A stretch of DNA of 8,602 bases from Fimbriimonadaceae bacterium (GTDB taxonomy: Bacteria; Armatimonadota; Fimbriimonadia; Fimbriimonadales; Fimbriimonadaceae), in the NCBI GenBank assembly GCA_025451715.1, contig JANWJY010000073.1, positions 1-8,602 on the forward strand, given 5' to 3'. This document shows, one piece after another, positions 1 through 5,964 of this stretch. Under the pieces are notes generated by a model. The model made no database searches, was not told where the DNA came from, and was given only the letters and a program-made list of their open reading frames with translations. Made by a program: the position numbers and the translations under genes. Position 1 is the stretch's first letter; each line of letters starts with the position of its first letter.

Positions 1-1553
1 AACCGCGCTGGCATGATCTCTCCGCGCACAAGCATCTGGTAGTCGGCGAGCTTCTCGCCGGCATCCGATGGGAACACATCGATGAGTTTCACGACGAAGT
101 CCGCGTCGGTCGTCGTAAGGTCGGCCCACAAGTCCGCGTACAACGGCCCAACGACCGTAACGTCTTCAGTAAGCACCTGCGTCTGGTATGACAGCACGTC
201 CGGACGTCCGTGAGCGAACCGCTGGTCATTGATCATGTACTTGCTCGTGCGGCTAGCAAGAACGCCGCCCTCGCTCGGTACCGGGTTCTTCGGGTCGCTC
301 ACATACTGGTCAAATCCTTGTGCATCACTTGGTGCCGTTCCAACGTTAAGCGCGCGTCCTCTGTTGAAGTACGCGCTCGTCCTCTTTATGTTGCTCGGGG
401 GCCACTTGTCGAACTTCGACCACTTCTTCGAGCCGCTGTCGAACATGTACGCCTCGGGGAGGTTTGGCTTGCCATCTCCGCGCAGGAAGGCGTCGAAGAA
501 CGGGAACTCGATTTCGTCTTGATAGAAAGACGACGTGTCGGACTCCCAGTCCTGGTCACCAAGCGAGCGCCCCGGTCTCCCCGCCCACATTCCGTGGGAC
601 CATGGCCCCATCACGATTGTGTTGTAGATCCCTGGGTTCAGGTTTTCGGTCCCCTTGTAGACCGCCATTGCGCCGTAACAGTCCTCGGCGTCATAAAACC
701 CGCCGACGGTCATCACTGCGCACTTGACGTTGTTCATCCTTAGCGGAAGGCTGCGCGCCTGCCACCACTCGTCATAGTTCGGGTGCTGTTGTACGTCGTT
801 CCAATACTTGACCTGGCCCTTGTAGTACTGCTCGTCGATCTTGCTCAGTGGGCCCATGTTGAGGAAGAACTTGTACCAGTCGCCGTTGACGGCTCCGGAG
901 ATGTCCGGCCCTCTCTGCTGTTGGCCCGGAGCGGTGCGCGGCTGGCCGAAGCCGATCATGAACTTGAACATGTCCCACACGAAGAGCGCGCCGTTGTGGT
1001 TGAAGTCGTCGCCCATGAACCAGTCGCTCACGGGCGCCTGAGGACTCACAGCCTTCAAGGCCGAGTGCGAGTTCACCGCACCGATCGCCGTGTAGAAACC
1101 TGGATAGGAGATTCCCCACAGCCCGACACGTCCGTTGTTCTGTGGGACGTTCTTGATCAGGAACTCGACCGTGTCGTAGGTGTCGGTGCTCTCGTCGGTG
1201 TCGAAGCGGCCGGTGTAGAACAGGTTGTTCGGGCGGATGTCGACGAAGTCGCCTTCGGACATGTTCCTTCCGCGCACGTCCTGGTACGCGTAAATGTAGC
1301 CCGCGTCCTTCATCTTCTGCGATCCGCCGTGCCCGGTCCTTTGCGCCGTGCCATAAGGGCCGACGCCATACGGAGTGCGCTGCATCAGAATCGGGTGCTC
1401 GCCGGGCTTGTTGATCGGCACATACACCTCTGTGCAGAGCTTCACTCCGTCCCGCATTGGTATGAAGTATTCGTACTTTGTGTATCCCTGCGCCTGGGCC
1501 AGCACGGAGACGAGCGCGAGCAGCGCGACAGAGAGGCGACGGACGTGTGCCAT
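1..1553 (-). CDS. CocE/NonD family serine hydrolase (X-Pro dipeptidyl-peptidase type), secreted, 3' end missing
   Basis: Probable exported alpha/beta hydrolase that cleaves an ester or amide bond; the substrate cannot be told from sequence (the family includes cocaine esterase, glutaryl-7-ACA acylase and X-Pro dipeptidyl-peptidases). The frame is open for 517 residues from ATG 1553 to the window edge, so the gene is partial; the family is usually near 600. Residues 1-22 look like a Sec signal peptide: VRR, then a hydrophobic core, then AQA. The catalytic domain shows TPYG (60-63), QDVRGR (91-96), the nucleophile motif GISYPG with Ser149, GGFYDAE with Asp288 and GPWSHG with His320, a complete triad. 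From about residue 375 the sequence resembles the C-terminal jelly-roll domain (VVGPLYADLWADL, 467-479). The start is chosen because the signal peptide begins there; a CATAAT hexamer lies just upstream. It is transcribed away from the deacetylase gene. Family call secure, substrate unknown. Confidence 0.93.
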   Translation of the reverse strand, partial: MAHVRRLSVALLALVSVLAQAQGYTKYEYFIPMRDGVKLCTEVYVPINKPGEHPILMQRTPYGVGPYGTAQRTGHGGSQKMKDAGYIYAYQDVRGRNMSEGDFVDIRPNNLFYTGRFDTDESTDTYDTVEFLIKNVPQNNGRVGLWGISYPGFYTAIGAVNSHSALKAVSPQAPVSDWFMGDDFNHNGALFVWDMFKFMIGFGQPRTAPGQQQRGPDISGAVNGDWYKFFLNMGPLSKIDEQYYKGQVKYWNDVQQHPNYDEWWQARSLPLRMNNVKCAVMTVGGFYDAEDCYGAMAVYKGTENLNPGIYNTIVMGPWSHGMWAGRPGRSLGDQDWESDTSSFYQDEIEFPFFDAFLRGDGKPNLPEAYMFDSGSKKWSKFDKWPPSNIKRTSAYFNRGRALNVGTAPSDAQGFDQYVSDPKNPVPSEGGVLASRTSKYMINDQRFAHGRPDVLSYQTQVLTEDVTVVGPLYADLWADLTTTDADFVVKLIDVFPSDAGEKLADYQMLVRGEIMPAR

Positions 1554-1558
1554 GCCCC

Positions 1559-1564
1559 ATTATG
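1559..1564 (-). promoter_or_regulatory. Candidate -10 element of the CocE-type hydrolase gene
   Basis: On the minus strand CATAAT sits 5 bases before the ATG at 1553. No Shine-Dalgarno sequence fits between it and the start, so the transcript would be leaderless or nearly so. No convincing -35 box is visible. The 79-bp space 1554-1632 must hold the promoters of both divergent genes. Confidence 0.4.
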
Positions 1565-1615
1565 CCAAACCGGCTCGCATGCTCACTGCCCGGGGCGAAA
1601 CCTCAATCCTTCAGG

Positions 1616-1621
1616 TACGTT
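1616..1621 (+). promoter_or_regulatory. Candidate -10 element of the polysaccharide deacetylase gene
   Basis: TACGTT fits the TAnnnT pattern and ends 11 bases before ATG 1633. The sequence just before the ATG (CAGTTAGG) has no well-spaced ribosome binding site. The call rests on position and on the same arrangement at other genes in the window. Confidence 0.3.
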
Positions 1622-1632
1622 GTTCAGTTAGG

Positions 1633-2574
1633 ATGCGTCAATCCCTTCTTTCCCGCGTCTGGGCGTCGAGGTGGACGCCCATGTTCGTCGTGCTCGCGCT
1701 GCTCGGGGGCTATTTCGGTGTCAAGCGCCTTAGTCCTCCCCTCGACCTAAGGCAGACATACGAACTAGGTGGCGACCTCCTCGTGCACGGCAATCCGACC
1801 CTCAAGGAAGTCGCGATCACGTTCGACGACGGGCCGTATGGTGCGACCACGCGGGATATCCTGCAGACGCTCAAGGACAACGAAGTCTCAGCGACGTTCT
1901 TTGTCGTCGGCAAGCACGTGGACGAACGCCCCGAGCTTGTGCGAAAGATCATGTCCGATGGGCACGAGGTCGGAAACCACACCTACACCCATCCACGGCT
2001 GACGCAGATCACGCATGGGCAGGCGAAAGACGAGCTTGAGATGTGCGAGAAGGCGGTTTTCAACGCGACCGGCTCGCACATGAACCTCATGCGTCCGCCG
2101 GGGATGAACTTCGACGACGGGCTGCTCAGTCTCGCGCAAGACATGGGCTACACGACGATCCATTGGAACGCGCTCGCGGGAGACTACGTCCCCGTCGAGC
2201 CCGAGATGATCGTCAAGCGCGTTCTCTGGCAGGTGCAGCCGGGCAGCGTCATCCTCTTGCACGACTCGCCAGACACCGCGCGGGCACTGCCCGAGTTGAT
2301 CAGGCGTCTGAAGGCGGACGGGTACCGCTTTGTGACCGTGACACAGATGCTTGCGCGCCTTCCGCGCCCCGTGTTCCTGGCCAGCAACGCGGGCAAAGTA
2401 TCGGTACAGGACGCGCCCGTGGTTCAGCCGATGCCGAACAAGCGTTTGGCGCCACAAAGGCGCGGTGTCAAGAAAGTAGTGCCAACAAGGACCAACCGGC
2501 CACTCGTGGACGACCCGGTCTGGGACGGCGCTCGCAACGACTCGGGCGACGAATCAGAAGCGAGCGCGGCATAG
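1633..2574 (+). CDS. NodB-homology polysaccharide deacetylase, membrane-anchored
   Basis: Predicted metal-dependent deacetylase acting outside the cytoplasm on an N- or O-acetylated polysaccharide such as peptidoglycan, chitin-like material or an exopolysaccharide. The protein has 313 residues. Residues 15-30 form a single hydrophobic segment after a basic N-terminus (MRQSLLSRVW), acting as signal anchor. The NodB domain spans about 58-240 and keeps its motifs: TFDDGP (63-68; Asp65 probable base, Asp66 metal ligand), HTYTHP (116-121; His116 and His120 metal ligands), RPPG (154-157, a variant of the usual RxPxG), the WNALAGD stretch with Asp184, and ILLHD with His210. Residues 245-313 form a low-complexity tail, basic then acidic, with no recognisable domain. 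ATG 1633 is chosen because the upstream in-frame codons run antisense through the hydrolase gene; ATG 1681 is a possible alternative that would lose the basic N-terminus. It converges on msrB. Confidence 0.92.
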   Translation: MRQSLLSRVWASRWTPMFVVLALLGGYFGVKRLSPPLDLRQTYELGGDLLVHGNPTLKEVAITFDDGPYGATTRDILQTLKDNEVSATFFVVGKHVDERPELVRKIMSDGHEVGNHTYTHPRLTQITHGQAKDELEMCEKAVFNATGSHMNLMRPPGMNFDDGLLSLAQDMGYTTIHWNALAGDYVPVEPEMIVKRVLWQVQPGSVILLHDSPDTARALPELIRRLKADGYRFVTVTQMLARLPRPVFLASNAGKVSVQDAPVVQPMPNKRLAPQRRGVKKVVPTRTNRPLVDDPVWDGARNDSGDESEASAA

Positions 2575-2575
2575 G

Positions 2576-2603
2576 CGACTCCGCCCAAGAGTGGGCGGAG
2601 TCG
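2576..2603. terminator. Perfect hairpin between convergent genes, candidate bidirectional terminator
   Basis: CGACTCCGCCCA (2576-2587) and TGGGCGGAGTCG (2592-2603) are exact reverse complements, giving a 12-bp GC-rich stem with a four-base loop AGAG. It begins two bases after the deacetylase stop and ends four bases before the last base of the msrB stop on the other strand. No T-run follows on either strand, so it is not a textbook intrinsic terminator; it may still end transcription or protect 3' ends. Confidence 0.65.
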
Positions 2604-2607
2604 AAGG

Positions 2608-3156
2608 CTACGACTCGTCGGCTGTCGGCTTTTTCTCTCTGAAGATCAGTGACTCGCCGTTAATGCAGAACCGGTTGCCTGTCTTGTTGCGCGGGCCGTC
2701 GTTGAACAAGTGACCCAAGTGACCGTCGCAGCGAGAACAGAGCACCTCGATCCGATCCATCCCGTACGAAAAGTCTGACTTCAGCCAAACGTTCTTGCGT
2801 TCTACGGGCTGGAAGAACGAGGGCCACCCCGTGCCCGACGTAAACTTCGCGTCGGTCGCGAACAGGGGCAGGTCACAACCGGCGCAGTGGAACACGCCCG
2901 GCTTGTGCACGTCGTTGAGGGGGCTGCAGAACGCGGCCTCGGTGCCCTTGTTGCGAAGGATCCTGTACTGCTCGGGCTTGAGCCGCCTCTTCCACTCGGC
3001 GTCGCTCAGCACGACCTTGTCCTTGCGCTCGGGGCTCTTCTCCTCGACCTCGAGCCCCCCGTAAACCCTTTTTTGGGTCTGGGACTCGCCGCCTGGGACC
3101 GTCGCGCAGCCGATGAGGACGATTGCGATTCCGATCGATAGGAAAACCATGTTCAT
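2608..3156 (-). CDS. msrB: Peptide-methionine (R)-S-oxide reductase MsrB, lipoprotein form
   Basis: Reduces methionine-R-sulfoxide in oxidised proteins, here probably in the periplasm or at a membrane. The predicted protein has 182 residues. Residues 1-17 are a hydrophobic leader ending in the lipobox LIGC with Cys17 as acylation site, followed by an approximately 30-residue polar linker. The MsrB domain starts near residue 51 (SDAEWKRRLKPEQY). Zinc pairs are CAGC (91-94) and CSRC (140-143); GTGWPSF is at 108-114, HLGHLF at 146-151, and the catalytic Cys164 is in RFCING. The common resolving-Cys position in SGCGWPSF-type enzymes is Thr109 here; Cys77 (AFCSPL) is a candidate substitute. The frame stays open upstream to 3330 by GTG, but only a start at 3156 (or ATG 3150) puts the lipobox at normal depth. 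The leader lacks a positive charge, which is unusual. It is divergent from the small Cys-rich gene. Confidence 0.93.
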   Translation of the reverse strand: MNMVFLSIGIAIVLIGCATVPGGESQTQKRVYGGLEVEEKSPERKDKVVLSDAEWKRRLKPEQYRILRNKGTEAAFCSPLNDVHKPGVFHCAGCDLPLFATDAKFTSGTGWPSFFQPVERKNVWLKSDFSYGMDRIEVLCSRCDGHLGHLFNDGPRNKTGNRFCINGESLIFREKKPTADES

Positions 3157-3217
3157 CACGTCTTTGGTCGCTCCCGCGGGCGTCGCGTCACTGCCGCCGG
3201 GACCACACCTGCCATTA

Positions 3218-3223
3218 ATGATA
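3218..3223 (-). promoter_or_regulatory. Candidate -10 element of msrB
   Basis: TATCAT on the minus strand, 61 bases before the msrB ATG at 3156, is the best AT-rich hexamer in the 161-bp divergent region 3157-3317. It would give an untranslated leader of roughly 55 bases, unlike the short leaders suggested for other genes here. No good -35 box is visible at standard distance. Confidence 0.3.
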
Positions 3224-3303
3224 CGCCCAAACCGGCTCGGCGCTCCCTCCATTAGGTTCAAATTGCGCTCCTGGTAGAGCGGCCATTTCGCGTCGGCATC
3301 TGC

Positions 3304-3309
3304 GACAAT
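3304..3309 (+). promoter_or_regulatory. Candidate -10 element of the small Cys-rich protein gene
   Basis: GACAAT ends 8 bases before the GTG start at 3318, the same spacing as TAGAAT before the lnt-like gene. No Shine-Dalgarno sequence lies in between, so a leaderless transcript is the simplest reading. Confidence 0.35.
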
Positions 3310-3317
3310 GTGGGCAA

Positions 3318-3623
3318 GTGTCTCGAACACCGTACAGCACCCCCGATCCGCAGAAGACTCCCTACGACGACAAGGGCGGACTCAGTCGCAAGCTGAGGCA
3401 CGGTCGGCCCTGCCCGGCGTGCGGATCGAGGAACACGGTGCGGGACTTCTATAAAGACGAGGATCTAAGTTGCAGGGGGTGCGCCCTAGAGGCGTGCCTC
3501 TTTCCAATCGAACTCCTCTTGGCCCCGGTCTTCTTCGTGTTCGCGATCGTGTACCGGTTCAGCAAGAAGCGGCGGGAGAACACTTGCCACGACTGCACCC
3601 ACCATTGGCGTTCCTATTGGTAG
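3318..3623 (+). CDS. Small Cys-rich zinc-ribbon-like membrane protein, function unknown
   Basis: A 101-residue protein I do not recognise as a named family. Residues 1-30 are polar and basic. CPACGS (32-37) looks like the first half of a zinc ribbon, CRGC (52-55) with a further Cys60 follows, then a hydrophobic stretch (about 61-80, LFPIELLLAPVFFVFAIVYR), a basic KKRR, and CHDCTHHW (90-97), which resembles the closing half of a zinc ribbon (CxxCxHxW). Three CxxC pairs around one membrane-type segment suggest metal binding at a membrane face. It starts with GTG: the frame has no upstream ATG within reach and a -10-like GACAAT lies 8 bases before it. It stands alone, 83 bases before the lnt operon, and is divergent from msrB. 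That it is a real gene is supported by the ordered Cys pattern. Confidence 0.7.
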   Translation: MSRTPYSTPDPQKTPYDDKGGLSRKLRHGRPCPACGSRNTVRDFYKDEDLSCRGCALEACLFPIELLLAPVFFVFAIVYRFSKKRRENTCHDCTHHWRSYW

Positions 3624-3646
3624 ACCCGCCCAATCCCTGGAGTATT

Positions 3647-3667
3647 TGAGCCGTCCGTAGCGGTTCA
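3647..3667 (+). terminator. Weak hairpin after the small Cys-rich gene
   Basis: TGAGCCG (3647-3653) can pair with CGGTTCA (3661-3667) with one G-T wobble, leaving a seven-base loop. No T-run follows. It could end transcription of the upstream gene or be chance; it lies just before the proposed lnt promoter. Confidence 0.25.
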
Positions 3668-3692
3668 TAGACACGTTTGGCTCCCGCGTCAG

Positions 3693-3698
3693 TAGAAT
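3693..3698 (+). promoter_or_regulatory. Candidate -10 element of the lnt-usp operon
   Basis: TAGAAT is a good -10 match and ends 8 bases before ATG 3707, so the transcript would begin at or next to the start codon. TAGACA at 3668-3673 resembles a -35 box, with a slightly long 19-base spacer. No Shine-Dalgarno sequence is seen between the -10 element and the start. Confidence 0.5.
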
Positions 3699-3706
3699 GA
3701 AGTCCA

Positions 3707-5098
3707 ATGCAGAGGGCGTTTTGGGGGCTGATAGCAATCCTAGCGTCGGCGGTGATGTTCGTGCTCGCGCTGCCGCCTGCGGACCTCGCGCCCTTCGGGT
3801 TCTTCTGCTTTACACCCATCCTGGTCGCGTTCCGAGGCAAGGGCTTTGCATGGGGGTTCTTCGCGGGGGTCGCCGCTTTGATCCTTGGTGCACTCGTTTG
3901 CTGGGGTGGGTGGCTGTACACGCCGAGCCTGATGAACGCGACTCCTGATTGGAACTTCGCCGCGTTCGGGCTGTTCGGGATCGTCGTCGGACTCTCCTGC
4001 GCGATCATCGGCGAGATCAAGAACCCGCCGTCTTGGCTGCCTTGGGCGCTCGCCGCCTGGGCGGTGCTGTTCGAGTCCCTCCTGCTCGTCTACATCCCCG
4101 CACACATCGCCCTGACGCAATACCGGATGTTCCCTGCCATGAAGCTGGCATCGATCGGCGGCATCTGGGCGGTCTCTTATGTTGTTTGGCTGTTGAACTT
4201 CTTGCTCGCGCAGGGCTACGTTGCGCGCAACAAGAAAGCGATGGCGACGTGTGGAGCCTTCCTTGGGCTGTATTTCGGCCTCAACGCCTTCACGGGGTTT
4301 CCGCGGGCTGGCGAATTGAAGGTCGCGATGCTCCAGACCGAAACGCAGGTCCTCGATGTCTTGGCCGTGTACAACAAGGACGCGACAGGCAATGGCGCAA
4401 AGATCGTCGTGTGGCCAGAACTGGCCGGCCAGGCGTCGGCGCCGTTCGGCAACACTGACCAGCTCAGGGAGCTTGCTGCTTTGCCGGACCAGGCGGCGTT
4501 CGTCACGTCGTTCGAGGACGGCAACGAGTTGATGCCCTACAATGCTGCGGCGATCTTTAGCAATGAAGGCGAGTCGGAGCGGTACCGGAAGAGGAAGCTG
4601 TTCGGCGGTGAGGGCAACTACCATTTGCGCGGCACCAAGCCGGCGTCGGCGAAAGTCGGCGGAATCACTTACGGCCTCAACATTTGTTTTGACTCTTGCT
4701 TCCCGCTGATCATGCGCGACACAGCGATGCTCGATGACGTGTCGATCGTTCTCTTGCCGACGCTCGACCCGATCGGACCGTACGGCACTGTGCAGGCGTT
4801 CCACGCCGCGTACACTCCATTCCGCGCTGCGGAGATGGGGGTGCCGATCGTGCGGACCGACACGACCGCATATTCTATGGTCGTCGATTCGCGGGGAGTC
4901 ATCGTTGCACAAATGGGTTCAGGATTCGAAGGGGTCTTGGTCGCGGAAGTCACGCCTGAGCGCCGAGACACGCTCTACAGAAGGCTCGGCGACTGGTTTT
5001 TGATTCTATGCGGCTTTATCGTGGTGGCGGGGCTGATCAAGGGACGAACGGCAGCGCCGCGCCGAGAACCGAGTAGCCTGAAGAAGAGAAGGAAATGA
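3707..5098 (+). CDS. lnt: Apolipoprotein N-acyltransferase-like integral membrane protein (Lnt, divergent)
   Basis: Expected to transfer an acyl chain from phospholipid to the N-terminal Cys of lipoproteins, at the outer face of the cytoplasmic membrane. The protein has 463 residues (E. coli Lnt is about 510). Several hydrophobic segments, roughly six, fill residues 5-195; a nitrilase-type CN_hydrolase domain runs from about 203 (GELKVAMLQTE) to 415; a last membrane segment lies at 429-445, followed by a basic tail. By alignment with E. coli Lnt by eye, the catalytic triad is Glu238 (VVWPELA), Lys295 (RYRKRKL) and Cys327 (NICFDS). Deviations: the essential E. coli Tyr388-Glu389 after the Cys are Phe328-Asp329 here, and the PFGEY loop reads LFGGEG. 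It is the first gene of a unit joined to the usp gene by an ATGA overlap. Another membrane nitrilase-fold acyltransferase is possible. Confidence 0.85.
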   Translation: MQRAFWGLIAILASAVMFVLALPPADLAPFGFFCFTPILVAFRGKGFAWGFFAGVAALILGALVCWGGWLYTPSLMNATPDWNFAAFGLFGIVVGLSCAIIGEIKNPPSWLPWALAAWAVLFESLLLVYIPAHIALTQYRMFPAMKLASIGGIWAVSYVVWLLNFLLAQGYVARNKKAMATCGAFLGLYFGLNAFTGFPRAGELKVAMLQTETQVLDVLAVYNKDATGNGAKIVVWPELAGQASAPFGNTDQLRELAALPDQAAFVTSFEDGNELMPYNAAAIFSNEGESERYRKRKLFGGEGNYHLRGTKPASAKVGGITYGLNICFDSCFPLIMRDTAMLDDVSIVLLPTLDPIGPYGTVQAFHAAYTPFRAAEMGVPIVRTDTTAYSMVVDSRGVIVAQMGSGFEGVLVAEVTPERRDTLYRRLGDWFLILCGFIVVAGLIKGRTAAPRREPSSLKKRRK

Positions 5099-5964
5099 AA
5101 GCTGTCGTAGCCGTCGGTTTCATGGACCAGTGCCTAGCGGGCGCCCGCATTTTTGCGAAACTTGGGTTCCCGAATGCGAACGCGATGCTCGTTCACACAG
5201 TCGAGCCCGTCCTGCCGGATGGCGGCTTTATTGCCGAGAGCTCGACCAGTCCGATCGTCGAAATTCAGAACCAGAGGCGCGAGGACGGGGAGAAGCGGAT
5301 GGCCGAAGTCGCAAAGGAGCTGGATTTGCTTCGAGTGCCCAGTCAATCGCTGACGAAGTTCGGCAACCCGGCGCACGAAATCACCGCTCTCGCCGAACAG
5401 GTGAACGCCGACATCATTGTCGCAGGATCGATCCGGAAAGGCACGATTGAGAACTTTGTAATGGGATCTGTCGCGCGAGCGCTCATCGTCGAGGCGAAGC
5501 GGAGCATCCTCGTCGGAAAGTTCGCCGTGAAGGACCAACCGAAGGTCGACGCAGTCTTCGCCACGGACCATTCTGCGTACGCGAACAAGTGTCTCGACCT
5601 ACTCATTGGACTCGCGCCGAACGGGCTCGGCAAGGTCACCGTCGTCAGCGCTGACACGACCGACGAGGAGGTCTCGAAGGCGATGAAGAGTGAGAATCCC
5701 GAAGGGCTCGGCAGTGAGGACGTTCTCTCCAGGAAGAACGACAAAGCCTGCGCAAAGCTCAGAACGATCGCGAACGCGACCGACTCCATCGTGTTCCGCG
5801 GCCGCCCTAACGATGTGATCAATGCTGCAATGGAGCAGACCAGGGCCGACCTCCTCATTTTAGGCGCGCACGGACACGGATTTCTTGAGCGCCTGCTCAT
5901 GGGCTCGACGGCCATGCACATGGTCGGCAACGCGCCCTGGAACGTGCTCGTACTGAGGGTATGA
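5095..5964 (+). CDS. Tandem-domain universal stress protein (UspA family)
   Basis: A 289-residue cytoplasmic protein made of two UspA-like alpha/beta domains (about 1-142 and 150-289). The second keeps the nucleotide-binding signature G-x2-G-x9-G-S/T (GAHGHG at 257-262 through MGST at 269-272) and an early Asp158 (ATDHS), so it probably binds ATP. The first is degenerate: Gly111 and Gly124-Ser125 are in register but the middle Gly is Arg114, and its first strand (VVAVGFMD) lacks the usual Asp. One sensing and one structural domain is a common reading. The start overlaps the lnt stop (ATGA), preceded by a purine-rich AAGAAGAGAAGGAA, so translational coupling is likely. Its own stop overlaps the next start the same way. 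Usp roles (stress survival, signalling) are known only broadly; the link to lipoprotein acylation is unexplained. Confidence 0.9.
   Translation: MKAVVAVGFMDQCLAGARIFAKLGFPNANAMLVHTVEPVLPDGGFIAESSTSPIVEIQNQRREDGEKRMAEVAKELDLLRVPSQSLTKFGNPAHEITALAEQVNADIIVAGSIRKGTIENFVMGSVARALIVEAKRSILVGKFAVKDQPKVDAVFATDHSAYANKCLDLLIGLAPNGLGKVTVVSADTTDEEVSKAMKSENPEGLGSEDVLSRKNDKACAKLRTIANATDSIVFRGRPNDVINAAMEQTRADLLILGAHGHGFLERLLMGSTAMHMVGNAPWNVLVLRV

Noticed and set aside
772..1560. 262-residue minus-strand frame over the hydrolase region
   Set aside because: Arg/Ala/Gly/Pro-rich composition without motifs. It is a shadow of the same-strand frame starting at 1553, which carries a signal peptide and full catalytic triad.
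783..1631. 282-residue plus-strand frame opposite the hydrolase gene
   Set aside because: Val/Leu/His/Arg-rich antisense shadow with no recognisable domain; the opposite strand holds a convincing enzyme.
1375..1632. N-terminal extension of the deacetylase frame
   Set aside because: It runs antisense through the hydrolase gene; the signal anchor begins at ATG 1633.
3157..3330. N-terminal extension of MsrB
   Set aside because: It would bury the lipobox 75 residues deep and overlap the divergent gene start at 3318. No family-like sequence is present in it.
3740..4912. 390-residue minus-strand frame opposite lnt
   Set aside because: Arg/His/Asp-rich antisense shadow typical of GC-rich DNA; no hydrophobic core or motif.
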